A DNA stretch of 6,765 bases. It comes from an uncultured Desulfotignum sp. (GTDB lineage: Bacteria; Desulfobacterota; Desulfobacteria; Desulfobacterales; Desulfobacteraceae). Positions within the stretch are counted from its first letter, which is position 1. Each line of letters starts with the position of its first letter. Below the pieces are notes generated by a model. It saw only the letters and a list, made by a program, of their open reading frames with translations. It was not told the origin of the DNA and ran no database searches. The stretch lies in NCBI GenBank assembly GCA_937951975.1, contig CALGAJ010000279.1, positions 1 through 6,765 of the forward strand, in the 5' to 3' direction. Positions 1-6,753 of this stretch are shown here, one piece after another. The position numbers and the translations under genes are program-made.

Positions 1-3
1 GTT

Positions 4-83
4 GGGCATGCGAAGCGTCAAGAACGGCAAACTGTTTGAGGACATACCTGCCCGCAGTTTTTGCCGTTCAGCGAAGCATGCCC
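4..83. repeat. Imperfect long inverted repeat, about 80 bp, in the intergenic tail
   Basis: The outer arms GGGCATGC (4-11) and GCATGCCC (76-83) are perfect complements. The inner arms are GAACGGCAAACTG (22-34) and CAGTTTTTGCCGTTC (55-69), which pair over 13 bp with two extra T bases bulged on the right. Between outer and inner stems lies an unequal internal loop (12-21 against 70-75), and the apical loop is 20 nt (35-54). Both arms carry GCGAAGC in the same orientation (10-16 and 71-77), so that heptamer is a direct repeat within the inverted one; such heptamers are known to form very stable mini-hairpins in DNA. Neither strand has a T-run after the stem, so it does not look like an intrinsic terminator. 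It could be a dispersed intergenic repeat, a small mobile-element relic or a structured RNA; the sequence does not decide. Confidence 0.6.
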
Positions 84-107
84 TTACTCCCTGTCAGACA
101 CGGCAGA

Positions 108-148
108 GGGTGAGACCCACAGGGGCCGGCCGGCAAGGGTCTGAGACC
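108..148. repeat. Pair of related dyad-symmetric sites flanking a GCCGGCCGGC palindrome
   Basis: GGGTGAGACCC (108-118) and GGTCTGAGACC (138-148) are two short dyads that share GAGACC. Their centres, at 113 and 143, are 30 bp apart, close to three helical turns. The perfect palindrome GCCGGCCGGC lies between them at 125-134. AGACCC (113-118) can also pair with GGGTCT (137-142), giving a 6-bp stem around the palindrome. This could be an operator pair or a hairpin, or chance in GC-rich sequence; no regulated gene is visible beside it. Confidence 0.3.
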
Positions 149-239
149 TGGCAGATCTTCCGGAAACAGATATCTTTTAAACAACATATCCGAGTTACAG
201 TTCGGTTCAGTGCCGGGACTTGCCTCAGCGATAGAGCGT

Positions 240-1127
240 TCAAGCCATTGGCGACGGCCGGTGAAGGGCCAGAAAATTACCGCCCACCACCAGGATGAGG
301 CCGGCTATGGCGGAAACACTCCAGACATACCCTTCCACAAAAGATGAGATGATCAGCGCCACCACCGGTACCACCATGATGCTGTAAGAAGCCTTGTCCG
401 CCCCCAGGGACCGGATCAGGGTCAGATAGCTGGTAAAGGCGATAATGGAACCAAACACCGCCAGGTAGAACAGGGAGCTCACATAGGGCAGGGTCATGGA
501 GAAATCAAAGGATTTGCCAAGACTGACGGCCAGGATCGCCAGGGCCAGGGCCCCATACCCCATGCCAAAGGCATTGGCCTGGATCACCGGGATATCGGCT
601 CTGGAATTCCGTGCGGATGTGATGTTTCCCAGAGACGCCAGCAGCACGCTGGAAAATCCAAAAGCGATCCCCAGCAGATTTTTGTCCGTCAGATCAAAGG
701 ATTCAATCTCATGCATGAAAATCAGGCCGATCCCCACAATTCCGACAACAGCGCCCACCACCATTTTTCGTTCCACCGGGGCCCCGAGAAATAAGGCCCC
801 GTTGGCAATGTTCAGAAACACAATGGAGGAAAACAATACCGCCACCAGGCCCGAGGTAAGATACACTTCCGCCACATACACCAGCCAGTAATTCACGGAA
901 AACAAAAGCAGGCCCAGCAGGGCCATGAAAATATGGTCCTTGAATGAAAACTTCAGAGATATTCCCCGCAACCTGCAGAACACCAGCAGAATCACCGAAG
1001 ACAGGGCAAACCGGTATACCACCGACACCATGGGGTCCACGGTCCCAAGCTGGAATTTAATGCCGATCCAGGTGGATCCCCAGATGATGATGGTCAGCAA
1101 ATAAAGCAGGCTGTCTTTCATGGACAT
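240..1127 (-). CDS. EamA/DMT-superfamily transporter, 295 aa
   Basis: This is an inner-membrane drug/metabolite transporter of the EamA type, and its substrate cannot be read from sequence. About ten hydrophobic segments fall into two EamA repeats, roughly residues 5-138 and 150-287. The first has the typical opening WGSTWIGIK (16-24) and an RFALSS stretch at 39-44. The second has the usual late P...E pattern (P254, E265) and ends in a glycine-rich last helix, with a short polar tail. Length is normal for the family. Three starts are possible: TTG at 1133, directly after the upstream stop, ATG at 1127 and ATG at 1121. None has a strong ribosome binding site. ATG 1127 is chosen as the first ATG, 6 bp after the stop of the DUF554 gene, and initiation is probably by coupling. 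It is the last gene of the cluster; nothing ties its cargo to purines. Confidence 0.88.
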   Translation of the reverse strand: MSMKDSLLYLLTIIIWGSTWIGIKFQLGTVDPMVSVVYRFALSSVILLVFCRLRGISLKFSFKDHIFMALLGLLLFSVNYWLVYVAEVYLTSGLVAVLFSSIVFLNIANGALFLGAPVERKMVVGAVVGIVGIGLIFMHEIESFDLTDKNLLGIAFGFSSVLLASLGNITSARNSRADIPVIQANAFGMGYGALALAILAVSLGKSFDFSMTLPYVSSLFYLAVFGSIIAFTSYLTLIRSLGADKASYSIMVVPVVALIISSFVEGYVWSVSAIAGLILVVGGNFLALHRPSPMA

Positions 1128-1133
1128 GTGCAA

Positions 1134-1826
1134 TTACACCATTCCCAGAAATCCCTGAATTACAAACCAGATCAATGGAATGAAAATAGCGGGAAGCATG
1201 TTGCCCACCTTGATTTTTTTTTCTCTGAGCATGTTCATACCGATACCCAGAATCAAAAGCCCGCCCACGCCGGACATCTGGGCGATCACCTCAGGCACCA
1301 GCAAGGGTTTGAGCACCGTGGCCAGAAGCGTAATGGATCCCTGGTAAAGCAGCACCGGCACGGCGGAAAACAGCACTCCCATCCCCAGAGATGAGCTTAA
1401 GATGATACTTACAATTCCGTCCAGGCAGGATTTGGCAAACAAGGTGGCATGATTACCGGAGAGACCGCTTTCCAGAGATCCGACAATAGCCATGGAACCC
1501 ACGCAATAGATCAGAGAGGCGGTGACAAATCCCTGAGCGAATCCCCCGCTGCCTTTTGAAAATTTTCTTTCCAGAAAATTTCCCAGCCGCGCCAGCCGGT
1601 CTTCGATGCCGATCCATTCGCCGGCAAGGGCACCGACGGCCAGAGAAATGATGATCACCAGAAGATCATCACTGACAATGGCGGTTTTCAGGCCCACCAA
1701 AAGCACGGCCAGGCCCACGGCCTGCATCACGGTCTGGTTGTACCGGTCCGGAATGCCGTTTTTGAACAACAGCCCCACCAGGCCACCCGCAACAATGGCC
1801 ATACAGTTGACAATGGTTCCCAGCAT
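1134..1826 (-). CDS. DUF554 family membrane protein, 230 aa
   Basis: An integral inner-membrane protein of the DUF554 family (YqgA/YdfK-like), whose biochemical function is not established. The family pattern is clear: the start MLGTIVNCMAIVAGGLVGLL, a central GALAGEWIGIEDRL segment (65-78), the signature CVGSMAIVGSLESGL (108-122), then SCLDGIVSIILSSSLGMGV (133-151) and a final hydrophobic segment before the C-terminus. About six to seven membrane spans are expected, and the length is typical. Only the ATG at 1826 gives the conserved N-terminus. The nearest purine-rich motif (AAAGG, 1841-1845) is about 14 nt away, so translation probably depends on coupling to purQ, whose stop lies 5 bp upstream. 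A run of nine A bases on the coding strand (1214-1222 on plus, as T) falls in the REKKIK segment near residues 201-206 and could cause slippage. Confidence 0.9.
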   Translation of the reverse strand: MLGTIVNCMAIVAGGLVGLLFKNGIPDRYNQTVMQAVGLAVLLVGLKTAIVSDDLLVIIISLAVGALAGEWIGIEDRLARLGNFLERKFSKGSGGFAQGFVTASLIYCVGSMAIVGSLESGLSGNHATLFAKSCLDGIVSIILSSSLGMGVLFSAVPVLLYQGSITLLATVLKPLLVPEVIAQMSGVGGLLILGIGMNMLREKKIKVGNMLPAIFIPLIWFVIQGFLGMV

Positions 1827-1831
1827 GATAC

Positions 1832-2656
1832 TTAAAAGAACCTTTCCCGGATGTGATCCACCCCGTTTTGAAACAATTGGATACCAATGGTTTTTTCTGT
1901 CTCAAATACGTGACCTTCACCCTGGAGATGTTGTTTTCTGCGGGTCCAGTCCGGATGATTGGTCACATGGTTATAGGCTTCCGGATGGGGCATGAGCCCG
2001 AAGATCTTTCCGGTGGGGTCACAGATACCGGCAATGTCTTGCAGCGACCCGTTGGGGTTGAAGGGGAACACCCCGCCGGCGGGACTGCCCGTTGCATCGG
2101 CATACTGAAACACCACCTGGCCGTTGGCCTGCAGCACTGACAGCACGTCCGGTTCGGCAATGAACTTGCCCTCCCCGTGCCGCACGGGAAATTCCGCCAT
2201 GTCCATGCCCCGGGTAAACACACACGGACTTTCGGGATTGGCGGTCAGATGGACCCACTGGTCCCTGAAGTTGCCGCAGTCATTATAGGTGATGGCCACG
2301 GAACGCCGGGTGTAGTCCTTGTCCAGTCCCGGCAGAAGCCCGGTATTCACCAGGGCCTGAAATCCGTTGCAGATACCGATGATCAGTTTCCCCGCATCCA
2401 CAAAATCAAGCAGGTCTTTTCCGATATGGTTCTTGAGTTTCACCGCCTGGATCACTCCGGCCCCGTGGTCATCCCCCCAGGAGAACCCGCCGCCGAACGC
2501 CAGAATATGAAAATCCGCCAGATTCACGGATCCGTCCACCAGGGAATTGATATGCACGCGATAAGGCCGGGCACCGGCCAGTTCAAAGGCCAGGGCGGTT
2601 TCATGATCGCAGTTCAGTCCGAAACCCGTTAAGATCAGTGCCTTCACCTGTGTCAT
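1832..2656 (-). CDS. purQ: Phosphoribosylformylglycinamidine synthase glutaminase subunit PurQ, 274 aa
   Basis: A class I glutamine amidotransferase that hydrolyses glutamine and passes ammonia to the PurSL catalytic chain, in the FGAR-to-FGAM step of purine synthesis in the cytoplasm. The nucleophile is Cys96 in GICNGFQ (94-100). The catalytic His224 and Glu226 lie in MPHPE (222-226). Other family marks are FGGGFSWGDDHGAG (54-67), which shapes the oxyanion region, and PVRHGEGKF (157-165). At 274 aa it is longer than the roughly 230 aa of Bacillus-type PurQ. The extra part lies mostly after the MPHPE motif, and the length resembles the glutaminase domain at the end of large fused PurL proteins. 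The start ATG overlaps the purSL stop as ATGA, with GGAGAG (2662-2667) five bases upstream, so the two subunits should be made in step. Confidence 0.96.
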   Translation of the reverse strand: MTQVKALILTGFGLNCDHETALAFELAGARPYRVHINSLVDGSVNLADFHILAFGGGFSWGDDHGAGVIQAVKLKNHIGKDLLDFVDAGKLIIGICNGFQALVNTGLLPGLDKDYTRRSVAITYNDCGNFRDQWVHLTANPESPCVFTRGMDMAEFPVRHGEGKFIAEPDVLSVLQANGQVVFQYADATGSPAGGVFPFNPNGSLQDIAGICDPTGKIFGLMPHPEAYNHVTNHPDWTRRKQHLQGEGHVFETEKTIGIQLFQNGVDHIRERFF

Positions 2657-5655
2657 ATCATCTCTCCAAACAGTTTGTTAAATGCCTTGTCCAGATCGGC
2701 ACAGGACAGATCGACAATGACATCGCTCCCGCCCCCGGTGATTTTCAGGCGATCATGTGCACCGGTGACAACGCCCACACACCTGAATGCCAAGCCCTTG
2801 CCGAGTTTGTCAAATACCGGTTTCCGATCCGGGGGAATGGTCAGAATAAACCGGCCCGCAGACTCGGAAAAAAGCAGCACATCGTCTGAAAGTGTTTCCG
2901 CCGCAGCCGGTACCCGGGACAGGTCGATCTCCATGCCCAGTCTGCCGGCCAGGGTCATCAGCGCCAGGTGAACCCCGAGACCGCCTCTGCCCACGGCATG
3001 ACACGAAGCCGGTATATCCAGATTCACAGCTTTTTCCACGGCCCGGTACAACACTTTGTTGGCACCAAAATTCACCTGCGGCACATTGACACCGGTTTTG
3101 CCGAACAGGTCATAATATTCAGAAGCCCCCAGTTCGTCGGCCGTGATCCCGGCCACATAAACCAGATCACCGGCTGATTTGGGATCCAGGGTCTGGCAGT
3201 GCAGGATGTCCTCCACCACGGAAGTGGCGGAAAACTGTACTGTTTCCAGGGCCGATACTTTGATGCGTTCACCGAACGCCCCTTCCAGATGTCCGTCCAC
3301 ATACATGGAATCCTTGCCGGATAAGAGCGGGATTTCATAGGCCATGCACGCATCTTTCAGGGCCCGGCAGGCCCGCACCAGCTGGGCTGCCTTGAATCTG
3401 CCGTCCGGATTGGTTTTTTCATCATACCCGATATCGGGCCAGCAGAAATTGTCCACCCCGCCGATATGATCCAGGGTGCCGCCTACGGCAATGAGCCTTC
3501 GTACCGCCTCGTCAACGGTGCAGGTCATCATGTGATAGGCATCGATCTTTGAATACCAGGGCAACAGGGTCTGGGAAAAAGCCAGCCCTTTGTTCCCGGT
3601 GAGTACCGGCCGGGTCACGGACGCATCCGACGGAATGTTGCGGTTCACGCCCACCAGGGGCTTGATCACGGATCCGCCCTGGACCTCATGGTCATACTGG
3701 CGCAGGATCCATTCTTTGGAACAGATATTGGGCCGGGCCAGCATGGCGGTCATGAGACGATTGAAATCTTCCGGTTTGCGGATCACCGGTTCGGTCAGCC
3801 CCCGGACCGCCGGCGGCAACCACACCGCGTCAAACTCCCAGGCGGGAAACCCCTTGTCCAGCAGATCCATGTCCACATAGGCGCAGGTTTTTCCCTGAAA
3901 CGTGATGTGCAGTTTACCGGTATCGGTATATTCGCCGATCACCGTGCTTTCCACGGCATGCTGCCGGGACAGGGTCATGAACCGGTCCAGATCTTTTGGA
4001 GCGATGGCAATGGTCATGCGTTCCTGGGATTCCGACACCCAGATCTCCCACATGTCCAGGCCCGGATACTTGAGGGGCACCTTGTCCAGATGCACCACAC
4101 ACCCGTTGGAAATCATGGCGGATTCGCCGATGGAAGAAGACAGCCCCCCTCCGCCGTTGTCGGTGATAAACCGGATCAATCCCTCATCCCGGCATTCCAG
4201 GAGAAAATCATGCATTTTTTTCTGGGTATAGGGGTCCCCGATCTGAACATGCCCGGCCGGGGTGTTTTCCGAATAGCTTTCCGAAGACGCGGTGACCCCG
4301 TGAATCCCGTCCTTGCCCACCCGGCCCCCGCTCATAATGATCAGATCCCCGGGCGAGGTTTTCTTTTCATGGCTGGGGCGGCCTTTCACCTGTTTGGGCA
4401 TGATACCCAACGCCGTCACAAATACCAGACTTTTTCCCATATATCCCGGATCAAACAGGGTCTGGCCGAAGGTGGTGGGCACCCCGCTCTTGTTGCCCCC
4501 GTCCCGGACCCCTTCAATGACTCCGTTCAAAAGCCGTCTGGGATGCAGCGGCGGTTTCAGCGGCCCGTCATAATTCACATCCCCCACGCAGAACCCGAAA
4601 CTGCCCATGAACAGTTTGGAGCCCAGTCCCGTGCCCATGGGGTCCCGGTACACGCCCACAATGCCGGTGATGGCACCGCCATAGGCTTCCATATTGGACG
4701 GAGAATTATGGGTTTCCCCGGTGATCACATAATTGTTGTGTTCATCAAACGCCCCCACGCCGGCGTTGTCCCAGAGAACGGACACCACCCAGTCTTTTTT
4801 CTCCTTCAGTGCCAGGGTGGGCTGCTGGATATAGGTCTTGAACAAGGAGTGTTCAATGGTTTCCTCTCCGGTCATCACATCCGTGTACTTGAAAATGCCC
4901 CGAAAGGTGTTGTGATTGCAATGGTCGCTTCTGGCCTGGGAAATATATTCCAGTTCCACGTCCGTGGGCCCGGACAGCCCCATGGACTGCCGCTGGGCAG
5001 CCACCTCCGGGTCCAGAAAATATTGACGGATGACCGGGATATCCCTGGGATTCAATGCCAGGTTGCGCTGGTCACTGATCCGGGCCAGAGTCTGGTCGGA
5101 ATCGATGTCAATGAAATCAAAACAGGGGGTATGGTCCAGAATCACCCGGGCCGGTTTGACATTTGCCCCTGTTTCAGGGTGCCAGTCTGTTCTGGAAAAA
5201 ATCTTGTACTGCTGGATAATGGGGTTGGACAAAAGCTCTTGGGCCAGGGTTTCCACCTGGGACCGGGTTAAGGATTGCCCGGAAAGGCAGTAGCGTTTTG
5301 AAGTATAGATCCCTTCATCCGGCCCGAACGGTCTGCCCAGCAGATCTTCAATGGCTTCCATGGCCGTGGCTCCGGGATTGTCCTTGACCCCGGGACGCAA
5401 TCCGATCCAGATACACCAGTGAAAATCTATTTCCAGGGGGGATAGAGAAGAAACCTGCGTCACCGGATTGGTGAAAATCTCCTGCCGGATCCGTTCCAGG
5501 TCCTGTGTTTTCAGATCGGAATCAATAGTCAGCATATGGATGGTTCTGGCCGACTCAATCTGAATTTTAAAATAGGACGCCGCCTTTTTTACAAGCGAAG
5601 ATGCATCCGCATCCCGCAGCGATTGTTTCAACGCAATCTCGATACAGGCTATCAT
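2653..5655 (-). CDS. purL: FGAM synthase fused catalytic subunit PurSL (PurS-PurS-PurL), 1000 aa
   Basis: Uses ATP and ammonia from PurQ to convert FGAR to FGAM in de novo purine synthesis. Residues 1-75 and 78-155 look like two PurS copies: each has a strand with basic and glycine/serine residues, a helix and a matching ending (QEIFTNPVTQ at 58-67, QELLSNPIIQ at 139-148). The catalytic PurL part follows: ARSDHCNHNTF (241-251) with the conserved His245, GETHNSPS (313-320), DNGGGGLSSSIGESA (499-513), WEIWVSESQERM (536-547), PLLSGKDSMY (776-785), VGRGGLGVHLAL (888-899) and FSESAGRF (929-936). No glutaminase domain is present; purQ follows. It is thus between small PurL (about 740 aa, separate PurS) and large PurL (about 1300 aa). 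ATG 5655 is preferred over ATG 5667 because GGTGGA precedes it at correct spacing and it avoids overlapping rseP. No frameshift or lost motif was seen. Confidence 0.96.
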   Translation of the reverse strand: MIACIEIALKQSLRDADASSLVKKAASYFKIQIESARTIHMLTIDSDLKTQDLERIRQEIFTNPVTQVSSLSPLEIDFHWCIWIGLRPGVKDNPGATAMEAIEDLLGRPFGPDEGIYTSKRYCLSGQSLTRSQVETLAQELLSNPIIQQYKIFSRTDWHPETGANVKPARVILDHTPCFDFIDIDSDQTLARISDQRNLALNPRDIPVIRQYFLDPEVAAQRQSMGLSGPTDVELEYISQARSDHCNHNTFRGIFKYTDVMTGEETIEHSLFKTYIQQPTLALKEKKDWVVSVLWDNAGVGAFDEHNNYVITGETHNSPSNMEAYGGAITGIVGVYRDPMGTGLGSKLFMGSFGFCVGDVNYDGPLKPPLHPRRLLNGVIEGVRDGGNKSGVPTTFGQTLFDPGYMGKSLVFVTALGIMPKQVKGRPSHEKKTSPGDLIIMSGGRVGKDGIHGVTASSESYSENTPAGHVQIGDPYTQKKMHDFLLECRDEGLIRFITDNGGGGLSSSIGESAMISNGCVVHLDKVPLKYPGLDMWEIWVSESQERMTIAIAPKDLDRFMTLSRQHAVESTVIGEYTDTGKLHITFQGKTCAYVDMDLLDKGFPAWEFDAVWLPPAVRGLTEPVIRKPEDFNRLMTAMLARPNICSKEWILRQYDHEVQGGSVIKPLVGVNRNIPSDASVTRPVLTGNKGLAFSQTLLPWYSKIDAYHMMTCTVDEAVRRLIAVGGTLDHIGGVDNFCWPDIGYDEKTNPDGRFKAAQLVRACRALKDACMAYEIPLLSGKDSMYVDGHLEGAFGERIKVSALETVQFSATSVVEDILHCQTLDPKSAGDLVYVAGITADELGASEYYDLFGKTGVNVPQVNFGANKVLYRAVEKAVNLDIPASCHAVGRGGLGVHLALMTLAGRLGMEIDLSRVPAAAETLSDDVLLFSESAGRFILTIPPDRKPVFDKLGKGLAFRCVGVVTGAHDRLKITGGGSDVIVDLSCADLDKAFNKLFGEMI
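2662..2667 (-). promoter_or_regulatory. purQ ribosome binding site, inside the 3' end of purSL
   Basis: On the minus strand, GGAGAG lies 5 nt before the purQ ATG (2656-2654). It is within the last purSL codons, and the start and stop overlap as ATGA, which fits termination-reinitiation coupling. Confidence 0.75.
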
Positions 5656-5656
5656 G

Positions 5657-6727
5657 TTATCCACCATTGAAAATTCGAATTATATCATTGTAAAAAACAA
5701 ACACCATCAATGCCACCAGAAGGGCAGCCCCGAACTGGATCATTTTTTCTTTTAATTTGTCACTGACCTGTTTACCGGTGACCGCCTCGATGCCGAAAAA
5801 CATCAGATGTCCGCCGTCCAGCACCGGGATGGGGAACAGATTGATAATGCCCAGGTTGACAGACAACAAAGCGATGAACCATACAAAATTCACTGCCCCG
5901 GCCTTGGCCTGTTCGCCGGCCATCTGGGCGATCATGATGGGTCCCCCCAGGTTTTCGGCGGACATGCTGCCGGTAATCATTTTGCCCACGGACAAAAGCG
6001 TCAGTTTCACCAGGCCATACGTATCCGACATGGACCGTTTCATGGCCTGGAACGGGTTCAGCGGCTCATGAAACGCTTCGCCCGTGCCCCGGATACCGAT
6101 GACATACCGGTCCACGGGTTCCTGGAACACGTTGACGGTTTCCTGTTTTTCCGGAACCAGGGATATCTGCAGGTGTTGTCCCTGCCGGTCCACACCGATA
6201 TTCAGGACCTGCCCGTTTGATTCGCTTACGATCCGAAAGATGTCTTCAAAAGACCGGATGTCATGGCTGTCCACCTGCGTGATCACATCTCCGGGCAAAA
6301 GTCCTGCCTGCTGGGCCGGTGTATTGTCCATCACCTCGCCGATGACCGGTTTGGCCAGATAGATCCCGGAAAACTGATACAGTAGATAGAAAATAAAAAT
6401 CGCCAGAAAAAAATTGAACGCCGGTCCGGCAGCCACGATCAGACTTTTTTGATACAAGGGTTTGTGGGAAAATGAGATGGTTTCATCTTCCGGCGGCAGA
6501 GGTTTGCCCGGTTCCTCCCCCACCATTTTCACATATCCCCCCAGAGGAACCGCAGAAATACAATATTCAGTCCGGCCCCTCTTTTTTTTGAAAATTTTGG
6601 GACCAAACCCCAGAGAAAACACATCCACGCCCACTTTGAAAAAACGGGCCGCCAGAAAATGGCCCAGTTCATGAATGAACACCAGAACACCGATAACGAT
6701 AATGAATGCGACAAGGGAATGACACAC
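5657..6727 (-). CDS. rseP: RIP metalloprotease RseP (site-2 protease), 356 aa
   Basis: An inner-membrane zinc metalloprotease that cleaves transmembrane segments; in well-studied bacteria it cuts an anti-sigma factor already trimmed by a site-1 protease, in the envelope-stress response. The zinc-binding HELGH is at residues 19-23 (His19, Glu20, His23) in the first membrane span. The third zinc ligand is expected at Asp304 in LFPIPVLDGGH (297-307). A membrane span at about 97-119, including the GPAFNFFLAI stretch (101-110), follows the first. One PDZ domain sits at about 127-190, with AGLLPGDVI typical of its carboxylate-binding side. A last span lies near 331-349. A single PDZ and 356 aa match the shorter form; E. 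coli RseP has two PDZ domains and about 450 aa. The start is GTG with GAGAGG 5 nt upstream; an in-frame TAA at 6745-6743 excludes a longer protein. Its substrate is not encoded in the window. Confidence 0.96.
   Translation of the reverse strand: MCHSLVAFIIVIGVLVFIHELGHFLAARFFKVGVDVFSLGFGPKIFKKKRGRTEYCISAVPLGGYVKMVGEEPGKPLPPEDETISFSHKPLYQKSLIVAAGPAFNFFLAIFIFYLLYQFSGIYLAKPVIGEVMDNTPAQQAGLLPGDVITQVDSHDIRSFEDIFRIVSESNGQVLNIGVDRQGQHLQISLVPEKQETVNVFQEPVDRYVIGIRGTGEAFHEPLNPFQAMKRSMSDTYGLVKLTLLSVGKMITGSMSAENLGGPIMIAQMAGEQAKAGAVNFVWFIALLSVNLGIINLFPIPVLDGGHLMFFGIEAVTGKQVSDKLKEKMIQFGAALLVALMVFVFYNDIIRIFNGG
5660..5665 (-). promoter_or_regulatory. purSL ribosome binding site, which decides the start
   Basis: GGTGGA on the minus strand ends 4 nt before ATG 5655-5653 and spans the last two glycine codons of rseP. 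The upstream in-frame ATG at 5667 has only AT-rich sequence before it. This supports a start that leaves a 1-bp gap after the rseP stop instead of an 11-bp overlap. Confidence 0.65.
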
Positions 6728-6732
6728 GTTTA

Positions 6733-6753
6733 CCTCTCTATTTTATAAGAGAG
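6733..6753 (-). promoter_or_regulatory. rseP ribosome binding site within a small hairpin
   Basis: On the minus strand the binding site GAGAGG (6738-6733) lies 5 nt before the GTG start. CTCTCT (6753-6748) is the exact complement of AGAGAG (6739-6734), with an 8-nt AT-rich loop between. The leader could therefore fold into a 6-bp hairpin that hides most of the ribosome binding site. The stem is short, so any effect would be weak and perhaps temperature dependent. The binding site itself is sound; the regulatory meaning is inference. Confidence 0.45.

Larger units (their letters stand above)
1..239. other. Intergenic region downstream of the transporter gene, no convincing gene
   Basis: This stretch follows the stop codon of the last gene of the minus-strand cluster. 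It holds the inverted repeat at 4-83, two GAGACC-containing dyads (108-118 and 138-148) around a GC-only palindrome (125-134), and an AT-rich patch near 170-190. A plus-strand frame opens with TTG at 2 and runs into the transporter gene. A 39-codon minus-strand frame (187 down to 68) begins with ATG. Neither has a good ribosome binding site or a recognisable product, and I do not call them genes. No GC-rich hairpin followed by a T-run is visible, so the end of the transcript is undefined. Confidence 0.5.

Noticed and set aside
1..83. GTTGGGC at the left edge with a nearby inverted repeat suggested an integron attC site.
   Set aside because: In attC the outer ends are RYYYAAC on the left and GTTRRRY on the right. 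Here the order is reversed and the right partner reads GCCCTTA, so the core sites do not fit.
4..83. Transcription terminator for the five-gene cluster.
   Set aside because: The loop is too long (20 nt) and no T-run follows the stem on either strand.
68..187. A 39-codon minus-strand frame beginning with ATG at 187, after the transporter gene.
   Set aside because: There is no clear ribosome binding site, the product is proline-rich and unrecognised, and its end runs into the inverted repeat.
2..298. A 98-codon plus-strand frame starting with TTG.
   Set aside because: It overlaps the end of the transporter gene, has a rare start, lacks a visible ribosome binding site and its translation shows no recognisable fold or family.
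3688..5271. A 527-codon plus-strand gene.
   Set aside because: It is fully opposite the conserved purSL coding sequence in mirrored codon register and is explained by codon bias.
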